Position numbers and translations under genes: made by a program. From positions 62,001 to 126,000 of the forward strand of contig NZ_JNZZ01000002.1 in the NCBI RefSeq assembly GCF_000717645.1: a stretch of DNA of 64,000 nt, in the 5' to 3' direction. The notes below the pieces were generated by a model. It searched no databases and had not been told where the DNA came from. It saw only the letters and a list, made by a program, of their open reading frames with translations. Shown one piece after another: positions 9,453-18,023 of the stretch; position 1 is the first letter of the stretch, and each line of letters starts with the position of its first letter. The stretch comes from Streptomyces californicus. GTDB taxonomy: Bacteria > Actinomycetota > Actinomycetes > Streptomycetales > Streptomycetaceae.

Positions 9453-10286
9453 ATGAAGATCCTCATCAGCGCCGACATGGAAGGCGCCACCGGAGTGACC
9501 TGGCCGGCCGACGTGCTGCCGGGCACTCCGCAGTGGGAACGCTGCCGGTCGATGTTCACGTCCGACGTGAACGCGGCCGCCCTCGGCTTCTACGACGGCG
9601 GCGCCGACGAGGTTCTGGTGAACGAGGCCCACTGGTCGATGCGGAACCTGCTGCTGGAGCACATGGACGAACGCGTCCGGATGCTGACCGGCAAGCACAA
9701 GTCGCTGTCCATGGTGGAGGGCATCCAGCACGGCGACGTGGACGCGGTGGCCTTCGTCGGCTACCACACGGGGGCCGGTACGGAGGGCGTCCTCGCCCAC
9801 ACCTACCTCGCCAACTCCATCACCGGTGTCTGGCTGAACGGCGTCCGCGCCAGCGAGGGCCTGCTCAACGCGCACGTCGCCGCCGAGTACGGGGTGCCCG
9901 TCGTCCTCGTCACCGGCGACGACCTGACCTGCGTGGACGCCGACGGATACGCTCCGGACGCCCGGAAGGTCGCCGTGAAGGACTACGTCTCCCGGTACGC
10001 CGCCGTCTGCCGCACCCCCGCCCGTACCGCCGCCGACATCCGCGCGGCGGCGAGGAGCGCCACCGTGCTCGCCGGCCGCCGGGACCCCGTCACCGGCGGG
10101 GAGTTCACCGTGGAGCTGGAGTTCGACGCCGAACACCTCGCGGCGGCGGCCACCGTCGTCCCCGGGGTCGCGCCGAGCGGCGAGAGGCGCGTCGCCTACA
10201 CCAGCGCGACGATGTACGAAGGAATTCGCACGTTCAAGGCGGTGACGACGATCGTGTCGGCCGCCGTGGAGGAACAGTATGGCTGA
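9453..10286 (+). CDS. M55-family D-aminopeptidase (DppA-like)
   Basis: 277 aa, close to the length of B. subtilis DppA (274). Metal-site motifs are present: SADMEG at residues 7-11 (Asp8, Glu10), NEAHWSM, GYHTGAG and AHTYLAN, the last carrying a His near the position of the DppA active site. The DppA family removes N-terminal D-amino acids, for example from D-Ala-D-Ala-type peptides, as a zinc-dependent self-compartmentalising decamer in the cytosol. It is the first gene of a tight four-gene operon; its stop overlaps the M20 start by 8 bp. In B. subtilis dppA also sits with an LD-carboxypeptidase gene, as here. A role in recycling D-residue peptides is inferred. Confidence 0.92.
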   Translation: MKILISADMEGATGVTWPADVLPGTPQWERCRSMFTSDVNAAALGFYDGGADEVLVNEAHWSMRNLLLEHMDERVRMLTGKHKSLSMVEGIQHGDVDAVAFVGYHTGAGTEGVLAHTYLANSITGVWLNGVRASEGLLNAHVAAEYGVPVVLVTGDDLTCVDADGYAPDARKVAVKDYVSRYAAVCRTPARTAADIRAAARSATVLAGRRDPVTGGEFTVELEFDAEHLAAAATVVPGVAPSGERRVAYTSATMYEGIRTFKAVTTIVSAAVEEQYG

Positions 10287-11622
10287 GGCCCCCGACCCGC
10301 TCGGACCCGTGGACCAGCAGGCGCTCGACGAAGTGGTGGCGTTCACCTCCGAGCTGATCCGGATCGACACCACCAACCGGGGCGGCGGCGACTGCCGCGA
10401 GCGCCCCGCCGCCGAGTACGTCGCCGAACGCCTCGCGGACGCCGGGATCGAGCCGACCCTGCTGGAGCGCACCCCCGGCCGGACCAACGTGGTCGCCCGG
10501 ATTCCCGGCACCGACCCCACCGCCGACGCGCTGCTCGTCCACGGCCACCTCGACGTGGTGCCCGCCGAACCCGCCGACTGGAGCGTGCACCCGTTCTCCG
10601 GGGAGGTCCGCGACGGGGTCGTGTGGGGGAGGGGCGCCGTCGACATGAAGAACATGGACGCGATGGTCCTCTCCGTCGTACGGGGCTGGGCCCGCGAAGG
10701 GTTCCGCCCGGCCCGTGACATCGTCATCGCCTACACCGCCGACGAGGAGGACAGCGCCGCCGACGGATCCGGCTTCCTCACCGAGGAGCACACCGGGCTC
10801 TTCGAGGGCTGCACCGAGGGCGTCAGCGAGTCCGGGGCCTTCACCTTCCACGCCGGCGACGGCCTCTCGCTCTACCCGATCGCGGCGGGCGAGCGCGGCA
10901 CCGGCTGGCTGAAGCTGACCGCCGAGGGCCGGGCCGGCCACGGCTCCAAGGTCAACCGGGAGAACGCGGTGAGCGCGCTCGCCGCGGCCGTCGCCCGGAT
11001 CGGCGACCACGAATGGCCCATCCGCCTCACCCCGACCGTCCGCGCCGCGATCACCGAGATCGCCGCCCTGCACGGGATCACCGCCGACCTCGACGAGCCC
11101 GGATTCGACGTCGCCCAGCTCCTCGGCAAGCTCGGCCCGGCCGCCTCCCTCGTCGAGAACACGATCCGCAACAGCAGCAACCCGACGATGCTGGAGGCCG
11201 GTTACAAGGTCAACGTCATCCCCGGCCACGCCACCGCCTTCGTCGACGGACGCATGGTCCCGGGCGGCGACGAGGAGTTCCACGCCACCCTGGACCGCCT
11301 CACCGGCCCCCTCGTGTCCTGGGAGTTCTACCACCGCGAGACCGCGCTGACGGCCCCGGTCGACTCCCCGACGTACGCCAAACTGCGCGCCGCCGTCGAA
11401 AGGTTCGACCCCGGAGCGCACACCGTGCCGTACTGCATGTCGGGCGGCACCGACGCCAAGCAGTTCTCCCGCCTCGGCATCACCGGCTACGGCTTCACCC
11501 CGCTGAAGCTGCCGGTCGGCTTCGACTACCAGCGGATGTTCCACGGGGTCGACGAGCGCGTCCCCGTCGACGCCCTGCACTTCGGCGTCCGCGTCCTGGA
11601 CCACTACCTGCGCACCGCCTGA
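10279..11622 (+). CDS. M20-family metallopeptidase
   Basis: 447 aa. Metal-binding motifs of the M20/ArgE/DapE family are in order: HGHLDVVPA (His, Asp) near residue 90, RGAVDMKNMDA (bridging Asp), ADEEDSAADG (catalytic Glu pair), and a C-terminal GGTDAKQF region with a His in KLPVGFDYQRMFHGVDE. The inserted dimerisation domain is recognisable by GRAGHGSKVN. The enzyme should hydrolyse the amide of a dipeptide or N-acyl amino acid with two Zn ions. It is translated with the preceding M55 gene (8-bp overlap) and is 29 bp ahead of the S9 gene. The exact substrate is not readable. Confidence 0.93.
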   Translation: MAEAPDPLGPVDQQALDEVVAFTSELIRIDTTNRGGGDCRERPAAEYVAERLADAGIEPTLLERTPGRTNVVARIPGTDPTADALLVHGHLDVVPAEPADWSVHPFSGEVRDGVVWGRGAVDMKNMDAMVLSVVRGWAREGFRPARDIVIAYTADEEDSAADGSGFLTEEHTGLFEGCTEGVSESGAFTFHAGDGLSLYPIAAGERGTGWLKLTAEGRAGHGSKVNRENAVSALAAAVARIGDHEWPIRLTPTVRAAITEIAALHGITADLDEPGFDVAQLLGKLGPAASLVENTIRNSSNPTMLEAGYKVNVIPGHATAFVDGRMVPGGDEEFHATLDRLTGPLVSWEFYHRETALTAPVDSPTYAKLRAAVERFDPGAHTVPYCMSGGTDAKQFSRLGITGYGFTPLKLPVGFDYQRMFHGVDERVPVDALHFGVRVLDHYLRTA

Positions 11623-11651
11623 CCGACTCGTCCCCGGGGGGAACGACCTAC

Positions 11652-13670
11652 GTGAACACCGTGCCCGCAGCAGCCCCGTACGGCGCCTGGCCGTCACCGA
11701 TCGACGCGGCGCTCACCGCCACGCACGACGGCAGGCCCGACCACCTCGGCACCGTCGGCGACGAGATCTGGTGGACCGAGCCGCGCCCCGCCGAGGGCGG
11801 CCGCCGCACCCTCGTCCGCCGTCGCGCCGACGGCACCGCCGAATCCGTGCTGCCCGCCCCCTGGAACGCCCGCAGCCGGGTCGTCGAGTACGGCGGACAG
11901 CCCTGGGCCGGCACCGTGGGCGAGGACGGCGAACCCCTCGTGGTCTTCGTCCACTTCACCGACCAGCGGCTCTACGCCTACGCCCCCGGCCGACCGGAGC
12001 AGCCCCGGCCGCTCACCCCCGTCTCCGAGGTCGGCGGCGGGCTGCGCTGGGTGGACCCGCAGGTGCGCCCGGAACACGGAGCGGAGGGCGAAGTCTGGTG
12101 TGTGCTGGAGGAGTTCACCGGCCCGGCGCCCACCGACGTACGCCGCGTGGTCGCCGCCGTACCGCTGGACGGCTCCGCCGCCGACGACCGGGCTGAGATC
12201 CGCGAACTCTCCGACGACCGCCACCGGTTCGTCACCGGGCCCAAGGTCTCCCACGACGGGCTCCGGGCGGCCTGGATCGCCTGGAACCACCCGGAGATGC
12301 CCTGGGACGGCACGGTGGTCATGCTGGCCGACATCACCGGCGCGGGCGAGTTCACCGGGATCCGGCCCCTCGTCGGGGACCGCGACGAATCGGTCTGCCA
12401 GGTGGAGTGGGACCGCGACGGCAGCCTGCTGTTCGTCTCCGACCTCTCCGGCTGGTGGGAGCTCCAGCGCATCCGCCCCGACGCCGTCGCGGGCGGCGTG
12501 CTTCCCAGCAGCCGTCTCCTGCCGCCCCGGGGCGAGGAGTTCGGCGGGCCGCTGTGGAAGATCGGGCTGCGCTGGTTCCACCCGCTGGACAACGGGCTGA
12601 TCGCCGTCCTGCACGGCAGGGGTGACCACCGCCTCGGCATCCTCGACCCCGAGACCGGCGAACTCGCCGACACCCCGGGCCCCTGGACCACCTGGTCCGA
12701 CACGCTCGCCGTGCACGGCAGCCGGGTCGTCGGCGTCGCGGCGAGTCCCCGCAGCGCGTCCGAGGTCGTCGAGCTGGACACCGCCACCGGGCGGACCCGC
12801 ACCATCGGCGCACCGCACCGGGACGCGGTCGACCCCGCCTACTACCCCCGGCCCGAGAACCGGACCTTCACCGGCCCCGACGGCCAGGAGGTCCACGCCC
12901 ACGTCTATCCGCCGCACCACCCCGAACTGACCGGCCCCGAGGACGAGAAGCCGCCGTACGTCATCTCGGTGCACGGCGGGCCCACGGGCCACGCGCCGCT
13001 CGCCCTCGACCTGGGGATCGCCTACTTCACCTCACGTGGCATCGGCGTCGCCGTGGTGAACTACGGCGGCTCCACCGGCTACGGGCGGGCCTACCGCGAA
13101 CGCCTGCGCGGCGAGTGGGGCGTCGTCGACGTCGCGGACTGCGCGGCCGTCGCATCGGCCCTGGTCGCCGAGGGCGCGGCCGATCCCGACCGGCTGGCGA
13201 TCCGCGGCGGCAGCGCGGGCGGCTGGACCACCGCCGCCTCGCTGACCGGCACCGACGTGTACGCCTGCGGAACGATCCTCTTCCCGGTGCTGGACCTGGA
13301 AGGGTGGGCCACCGACGAGACCCACGACTTCGAATCGCGGTACCTGGAGAGCCTCGTCGGCCCCTACGCCGACGTGCCCGAGCGCTACCGGGAACGCTCC
13401 CCGCTCCACCGCGCCGACCGGCTCGACGCCCCGTTCCTCCTGCTCCAGGGCCTGGACGACGTGATCTGCCCGCCCGCGCAGAGCGAGCGGTTCCTCGCCG
13501 CCGTGGCCGGCCGGGGCATCCCGCACGCCTACATCGCCTTCGAGGGCGAGAGCCACGGATTCCGCCGCGCGGAGACCCTGGTCCGCGCTCTGGAGGCCGA
13601 ACTCTCCCTCTACGCGCAGGTGTTCGGCGTCGACCGGCCCGACGTGCCGCCCCTGGAGCTGACCACGTGA
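11652..13670 (+). CDS. S9-family prolyl-oligopeptidase-type peptidase
   Basis: 672 aa from GTG at 11652, with a G-rich ribosome site (GGGGG at 11635-11641); longer upstream frames belong to the preceding gene. The N-terminal about 390 residues have beta-propeller-like repeats (blades such as DGSLLFVSDLSGWWEL). The C-terminal alpha/beta hydrolase has the triad Ser in RGGSAGGW, Asp in GLDDVICPPAQSE and His in EGESHGF. No signal peptide is visible, so it acts in the cytosol, probably as an acylaminoacyl- or oligopeptidase on short peptides. The last codon overlaps the S66 start (GTGA at 13667-13670). Confidence 0.93.
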   Translation: MNTVPAAAPYGAWPSPIDAALTATHDGRPDHLGTVGDEIWWTEPRPAEGGRRTLVRRRADGTAESVLPAPWNARSRVVEYGGQPWAGTVGEDGEPLVVFVHFTDQRLYAYAPGRPEQPRPLTPVSEVGGGLRWVDPQVRPEHGAEGEVWCVLEEFTGPAPTDVRRVVAAVPLDGSAADDRAEIRELSDDRHRFVTGPKVSHDGLRAAWIAWNHPEMPWDGTVVMLADITGAGEFTGIRPLVGDRDESVCQVEWDRDGSLLFVSDLSGWWELQRIRPDAVAGGVLPSSRLLPPRGEEFGGPLWKIGLRWFHPLDNGLIAVLHGRGDHRLGILDPETGELADTPGPWTTWSDTLAVHGSRVVGVAASPRSASEVVELDTATGRTRTIGAPHRDAVDPAYYPRPENRTFTGPDGQEVHAHVYPPHHPELTGPEDEKPPYVISVHGGPTGHAPLALDLGIAYFTSRGIGVAVVNYGGSTGYGRAYRERLRGEWGVVDVADCAAVASALVAEGAADPDRLAIRGGSAGGWTTAASLTGTDVYACGTILFPVLDLEGWATDETHDFESRYLESLVGPYADVPERYRERSPLHRADRLDAPFLLLQGLDDVICPPAQSERFLAAVAGRGIPHAYIAFEGESHGFRRAETLVRALEAELSLYAQVFGVDRPDVPPLELTT

Positions 13671-14629
13671 CCCTCCGGGACCCCGCACCGGCCACCGCGC
13701 TCGCACGCCCCGCCCGGCTGCGCCCCGGCTCCCGAGTCGCCGTCGTCGCCCCCAGCGGACCCGTCCCCGCCGACCGGCTGGAGGAGGGGGTCGCGATCCT
13801 GCGCGACTGGGGCCTCGACCCGGTGGTCGCCCCCCATGTCCTGTCCGCCCACCCGGAGTTGGACCACCTCGCCGGTGCGGACGAGGACCGGGCGGCGGAT
13901 CTGCGGGCCGCGTGGTGCGACCCGTCCGTCGAGGCCGTGTTCTGCGCCCGCGGCGGATACGGCGCCCACCGCATGGTCGACCTGCTCGACTGGGCGGCGA
14001 TCCGGGCCGCCGGGCCCAAGGTCTTCGTCGGCTACAGCGACATCACCGTGCTGCACGAGGCGTTCGCCCTGCGCGCCGGGTTCGCGACGCTGCACGGGCC
14101 GATGGTCGCCACCGAGACCTTCCTCAAGGACGAACCCACCCGCGAGCACCTGCGCGCCACCCTCTTCGAGCCCGAGACCGTCCTCACGCTCGGCCTGGAC
14201 ACGGCCCGGACCCTGGTCCCCGGCCGGGCCGAAGGCGTGCTGTACGGCGGGTGCGTCAGCCTGCTGGCCGCCGACGCCAGCACCCCCGGCGGCCGGACCC
14301 ACGCCCGGGGCGGGCTGCTGGCGATCGAGGACACCGGCGAGGAGCCCTACCGCCTCGACGGCATCCTCACCCGGCTTCTGCGGTCCGGGGCGCTGACCGG
14401 CGTCGCCGGGGTCGCCTGCGGTTCCTGGCAGCTCTGCGGACCGTACGAGAAGATCCGCCCCGTGCTCGCCGACCGGCTCGGCGCCCTGGGCATACCCGTG
14501 GTCGAGGAGCTGGGGTTCGGCCACGGTCCGACGTCGCTGACGATCCCCCTGGGCGTACCCGCGGTGCTCGACGCACCGGCGGACGGCGGGCGCTGCACAC
14601 TGACCGTGCGGACACCCGCCCTGCGCTGA
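13667..14629 (+). CDS. S66-family LD-carboxypeptidase (LdcA/YkfA type)
   Basis: 320 aa, GTG start overlapping the stop of the S9 gene. The S66 triad is visible: Ser in VGYSDITVLHEA, Glu in LAIEDTGEEPY and His in LGFGHGPTSL. The N-terminal Rossmann-like half begins RLRPGSRVAVVAPSGPV. The family cleaves the bond between meso-diaminopimelate or Lys and terminal D-Ala in murein tetrapeptides, or related LD bonds (MccF, YkfA). There is no signal peptide, so it works in the cytosol on imported or recycled peptides. As the last gene of the peptidase operon, with a strong terminator 20 bp downstream, it supports a murein-peptide or D-residue-peptide catabolic role. Confidence 0.93.
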   Translation: MTLRDPAPATALARPARLRPGSRVAVVAPSGPVPADRLEEGVAILRDWGLDPVVAPHVLSAHPELDHLAGADEDRAADLRAAWCDPSVEAVFCARGGYGAHRMVDLLDWAAIRAAGPKVFVGYSDITVLHEAFALRAGFATLHGPMVATETFLKDEPTREHLRATLFEPETVLTLGLDTARTLVPGRAEGVLYGGCVSLLAADASTPGGRTHARGGLLAIEDTGEEPYRLDGILTRLLRSGALTGVAGVACGSWQLCGPYEKIRPVLADRLGALGIPVVEELGFGHGPTSLTIPLGVPAVLDAPADGGRCTLTVRTPALR

Positions 14630-14649
14630 CGCGCTCCTCGGCCTTCCCT

Positions 14650-14690
14650 CATCCGCACCCGCGCGGACGCCGTGCGCACGGGTGCGGATG
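14650..14690 (+). terminator. Terminator of the peptidase operon
   Basis: Perfect 12-bp arms at 14650-14661 and 14679-14690 with a 17-nt loop that itself contains a GCGC-rich stretch. It starts 20 bp after the S66 stop codon. Confidence 0.75.
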
Positions 14691-14743
14691 TGCGCATTCA
14701 CCCGTCGAACGTGAACATCCGTCAAAAGCCGCTGTCCGATGCG

Positions 14744-14768
14744 TTGACACGTCAGTGACCTGTGTCAC
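14744..14768 (+). promoter_or_regulatory. Candidate -35 box and Crp-like site upstream of secreted hydrolase
   Basis: A consensus TTGACA lies at 14744-14749. Six bases later GTGACCTGTGTCAC (14755-14768) is a 14-bp palindrome-like site that fits the GTG-N6-GNCAC pattern reported for Streptomyces Crp. No clear -10 hexamer is seen at 17-18 bp, and the Crp-like site would cover the spacer. The hydrolase starts at 14826. Confidence 0.4.
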
Positions 14769-14825
14769 AGCATGGGCGCGACCCAATGCTTACCGGCCGG
14801 TAGGGCCCTCGGTGTGGAGGTCTTC

Positions 14826-16604
14826 GTGTCAGGTGCTGTTTCCCGTGTGCGCGGCCCGCTCGCGGCCTTCGCCGGTGCGGCCCTCGCCGCCCCCCTCGTC
14901 CTCGCCGGCCCGGCGCACGCCGAGGCCGCCCCGTACACCGTCACCCCGTTGACGTTCACCGTCGAGGCGGGCGGCCGGACCTGCGCGGTGGACGCCGACC
15001 TCTACCGGCCCGCCGGGGTCGACGCGGACCGGCCGGCCCCCGCCGTCCTCGCCACCAACGGGTTCGGCGGCAGCAAGGCCGACGGCTCCACGGACGCCAT
15101 CGGCAAGGCGTTCGCCGAACGCGGCTACGTCGGTCTCGTCTACTCGGGCCTCGGCTTCGGCGAGTCCGGCTGCCTGATCACCCTCGACGACCCCGCCGTC
15201 GACGGGCGGGCGGCGAGTGAACTCCTCGACTTCCTCGGCGGCCTCCGCACGGCCGACGACGGAACCCGGGCCGACTACGTCACCCGCGACGCCGAGGGCG
15301 ATCCGCGCGTCGGCATGATCGGCGGCTCCTACGGCGGCGCGGTCCAACTGGCCACCGCCGCCGTGGACCCCCGCGTCGACGCCCTCGTCCCCCTGATCAC
15401 CTGGAACGACCTCGGCTACGCGCTCGCCCCCAACAACACCGGCGCGCGCACCGGCGTCACCTCCGACACCCCCGGCGTCTTCAAGTGGCAGTGGGCCAAC
15501 GGCTTCTACCTGATCGGCGAAGGCCAGCCGCTCCTCAACCCGAGCCTGGACCCGTCCCGGATCAACCGGCTGGACTGCCTGCACTTCGCCACCCGCGCCT
15601 GCGAGACCATCCGGCTCCTCAACACCGGCCGCTACCCGGCCGAGAAGACCGAGCGGATGCTCGCCTACGCCCGCAGCGTCTCGCCCGTCTCCTACCTCGA
15701 CAAGGTCAAGGCCCCCACCCTCATCGTCCAGGGCCAGGCCGACACCCTCTTCAACCTCAACGAGGCCACCGCCACCTACCGGACGCTCAAGGCCCAGGGC
15801 ACCGAGACCAAGATGATCTGGCAGTCGTGGGGACACAGCGGCGGCCAGGTCCCCGGCGAACTCGACCTCAGCCAGGGCAATCTGGAGACCAGTCACGTCG
15901 GACAGCGGGTGCTCGCCTGGTTCGACCGCCACCTCCGCGGCAACACGGCGGCCGACACCGGCCCCGCCCTCTCCTACTACCGCGACTGGCGGAGCGGCTA
16001 CGGAACCGCCGCAGACGTCCCCGCCCTCTCGCGATCCTTCCACCTCTCCGGCGACGGCGCGCTCGTCGACAACCGCTCCCAGGTGGTGCGCGGCAGCCGC
16101 CAGTACACCAACTGGCTGGTGCCGACGAGCCATTCCGAGAGCTCCATCGCCCCGCTGATCGGACTGCCCGACCCCGCGCCGTACGACACCAAGGGCACCT
16201 ACCTCGGCTGGCGCACCGAACCCCTGGCCGCCCCGCTCGACGTCGTCGGCGCCCCGAAGGCCACCCTGAAAGTCGTCTCGCCGAAGGCGGAACGCGTCCA
16301 GAACAGCGGCGACGCCTCCGACAAGCTCGTCCTGTTCGCCAAGGTCTACGACATCGCCCCCGACGGCGGCCGCACGCTGGTGAACCGGCTCGTCTCCCCG
16401 GTCCGGGTGCCCGACGTGACCCGGTCCTTCACGGTCGAACTGCCCGGGATCGTCCACCGGTACGAGAAGGGGCACCGCCTGGAGTTCGTGATCGCCGCCA
16501 GCGACACCGCGTACTTCGGCAACCGGGGCATCAAGCCGGTCACCGTCGTGAGCGCCCCCGAGGACACCGGCGTCCTGGAGTTGCCGGTGGTCCCGGCCGG
16601 CTGA
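14826..16604 (+). CDS. Secreted CocE/NonD (X-Pro dipeptidyl-peptidase S15-like) hydrolase
   Basis: 592 aa from GTG with GGAGG five bases upstream (14816-14820). Residues 1-34 are a Sec signal peptide (SRVRGPLAAFAGAALAAPLVLAGPAHA), so the protein is exported. The alpha/beta hydrolase has its nucleophile Ser in IGGSYGGAVQ, a likely Asp in VQGQADTLFN and a His in WGHSGG. The C-terminal 150 residues are the jelly-roll domain of the X-Pro dipeptidyl-peptidase/cocaine esterase group (LVNRLVSPVRVPD, YEKGHRLEFVIAASD). It may cleave X-Pro-dipeptides or acyl esters outside the cell. It follows the peptidase operon but has its own promoter region, and a hairpin follows at 16641. Confidence 0.9.
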   Translation: MSGAVSRVRGPLAAFAGAALAAPLVLAGPAHAEAAPYTVTPLTFTVEAGGRTCAVDADLYRPAGVDADRPAPAVLATNGFGGSKADGSTDAIGKAFAERGYVGLVYSGLGFGESGCLITLDDPAVDGRAASELLDFLGGLRTADDGTRADYVTRDAEGDPRVGMIGGSYGGAVQLATAAVDPRVDALVPLITWNDLGYALAPNNTGARTGVTSDTPGVFKWQWANGFYLIGEGQPLLNPSLDPSRINRLDCLHFATRACETIRLLNTGRYPAEKTERMLAYARSVSPVSYLDKVKAPTLIVQGQADTLFNLNEATATYRTLKAQGTETKMIWQSWGHSGGQVPGELDLSQGNLETSHVGQRVLAWFDRHLRGNTAADTGPALSYYRDWRSGYGTAADVPALSRSFHLSGDGALVDNRSQVVRGSRQYTNWLVPTSHSESSIAPLIGLPDPAPYDTKGTYLGWRTEPLAAPLDVVGAPKATLKVVSPKAERVQNSGDASDKLVLFAKVYDIAPDGGRTLVNRLVSPVRVPDVTRSFTVELPGIVHRYEKGHRLEFVIAASDTAYFGNRGIKPVTVVSAPEDTGVLELPVVPAG

Positions 16605-16640
16605 CGCCTCTCCTCCGGTTCACCCGAACGGCGCACCAGT

Positions 16641-16689
16641 ACCGCCCCCCGACCCCGGCATCCGGACATGCTGGAGGTCCGGGGGCGGT
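16641..16689 (+). terminator. GC-rich hairpin after secreted hydrolase
   Basis: 9-bp arms 16641-16649 and 16681-16689 (ACCGCCCCC / GGGGGCGGT), large loop with further partial pairing, 36 bp after the hydrolase stop. Confidence 0.5.
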
Positions 16690-16738
16690 CGCGTGCACGG
16701 CGGCCGGACGGCCGAGGAGCGAGCGGAAGGGCCGGACC

Positions 16739-16978
16739 ATGAGCCCCAAGGACGTATCGAGCGGCAGCGGGCGCGGCACCGGATGGATCACACCGGGCCG
16801 CGTCGTGGTGGCCCTGCTGGTGGTGCTCGTCGCCGTGTTCATCTGCGTGAACACGAACAAGGTCACCATCCGGGTGCTGATCCCCGAGGTGACGATGCCG
16901 CTGTGGCTGGCGCTGCTGGCCGTGTTCGTGATCGGCCTGCTCTGCGGCGGTTACCTCTTCCGTCGCCGGGGCAAGTGA
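16739..16978 (+). CDS. Small LapA-domain-like membrane protein
   Basis: 79 aa from ATG with GGAAGGG seven bases upstream. Two hydrophobic segments (about residues 20-40 VVVALLVVLVAVFICVNTN and 52-72 LALLAVFVIGLLCGGYLF) flank NKVTIRVLIPEVTMPLW, the pattern of LapA (DUF1049) small membrane proteins. It ends in RRRGK, so the basic tail probably faces the cytosol. In E. coli LapA helps control LPS assembly; in Gram-positive bacteria the role is unknown. It stands alone. Confidence 0.8.
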   Translation: MSPKDVSSGSGRGTGWITPGRVVVALLVVLVAVFICVNTNKVTIRVLIPEVTMPLWLALLAVFVIGLLCGGYLFRRRGK

Positions 16979-17089
16979 CGGCCCCTCCCGGAGCGCGGCC
17001 GCGCGGACCGGCCCGCGCCTCACGCCGTGGCCGTCTTTCCGGCCGAAACCGCTTGAGGGTCCCGGCACGCTGCGGCGAGGATGGTCCGC

Positions 17090-17986
17090 ATGCGTACGAT
17101 CGTGGTCCTCGACGCCCCGTCCAACCTCGGCCTCCGGCCCCCGGCCCCCGGTACCGTCCCGGGGTGCTACAAGCTGGCGGGCGCCCTGCGTGAACAGCGC
17201 GTCGTGGCGCGCCTCGGAGCGCTGGAGGGCGGTGTCGTCGTCCCGCCGCGCTACGACCGGGGCGACTGGAAGGCAGGCGACGGGGTGTTCAACGCCGCCG
17301 CCATCGCCCGGTACACGCGCACCCTGGCCGACCGCATCGAAGGGCACGTCAGGGCGGGGGAGTTCGCTCTGGTCCTCGGCGGCGACTGCTCCATCCAGCT
17401 CGGCGCGGCCCTCGCCCTGCGCCGCATCGGGCGGTACGGGCTCGCCGCCGTCGACGGATCCGCCGACTTCCGGCACACCGGCAACAGCGAGGGGGTCGGC
17501 GCGGCGGGCGGCGAGGAACTGGCCATCGCCACCGGCCGGGGCCAGGCGGACCTCAGCGACCTCGAAGGGCTCCGCCCCTACCTCAGGGACGAGGACGTAC
17601 GCCTCTTCGGCATGCGGGACGAGGACGAGGACCAGGTGGAACTCGCCGCGCTCAAGATCCCCAACGCGACCGTCGGCCAGATCCGGGAGCGGGGCGCCGC
17701 CGACATCGCGCGGGCCGCGGTGGAGAGCCTGGAGACGCCCGCTCTCGACGGGTACTGGGTCCACCTGGACGCCGACGTCCTCGACCCGAGCGTGATGCCC
17801 GCCGTCGACAGCCCCGACGACGGCGGCCTCCTCCCGGACGAACTCGCTCCGCTGCTGCGGACGTTGGTGTCTTCGCCGCGCTGCGTCGGGCTCAACGTCA
17901 CCATCTACGACCCCGATCTCGACCCGGACGGCAGTGCGGGCGCACTCCTCGCGGACCTCGTCGTCGGCGCCCTGGCGGACAACTGA
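17090..17986 (+). CDS. Arginase/agmatinase-fold protein with altered metal ligands
   Basis: 298 aa from ATG at 17090 (GAGG nine bases upstream); ATG at 17081 is an alternative. The ureohydrolase fold is clear: LVLGGDCSIQLG, GLAAVDGSADF, GYWVHLDADVLDPSVMPAVDSP and a C-terminal GLNVTIYDPDLD. In active arginases and agmatinases the first two motifs are GGDHS and DxHxD. Here the two metal-binding His are replaced by Cys100 and Ser124, while Asp122, Asp126, Asp227 and Asp229 remain. It may therefore use a different metal or have lost ureohydrolase activity. Function cannot be assigned; arginase-family is the safe call. It converges on the VOC gene. Confidence 0.85.
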   Translation: MRTIVVLDAPSNLGLRPPAPGTVPGCYKLAGALREQRVVARLGALEGGVVVPPRYDRGDWKAGDGVFNAAAIARYTRTLADRIEGHVRAGEFALVLGGDCSIQLGAALALRRIGRYGLAAVDGSADFRHTGNSEGVGAAGGEELAIATGRGQADLSDLEGLRPYLRDEDVRLFGMRDEDEDQVELAALKIPNATVGQIRERGAADIARAAVESLETPALDGYWVHLDADVLDPSVMPAVDSPDDGGLLPDELAPLLRTLVSSPRCVGLNVTIYDPDLDPDGSAGALLADLVVGALADN

Positions 17987-18004
17987 CGGACACAGCCGTC
18001 CGGT

Positions 18005-18019
18005 TGCTCCCCCGGAGCA
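18005..18019. terminator. Weak hairpin between convergent genes
   Basis: 6-bp arms TGCTCC/GGAGCA with a 3-nt loop between the arginase-like gene (stop 17986) and the VOC gene (stop 18024). Short stem, so weak. Confidence 0.3.
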
Positions 18020-18023
18020 GGGG

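Noticed and set aside
9001..9456. Collagen-like frame (GPAGEPG repeats) on the plus strand
   Set aside because: It is produced by the 18-bp DNA repeat, begins inside the opposite-strand C15-like gene, and has no ribosome site or conserved partner.
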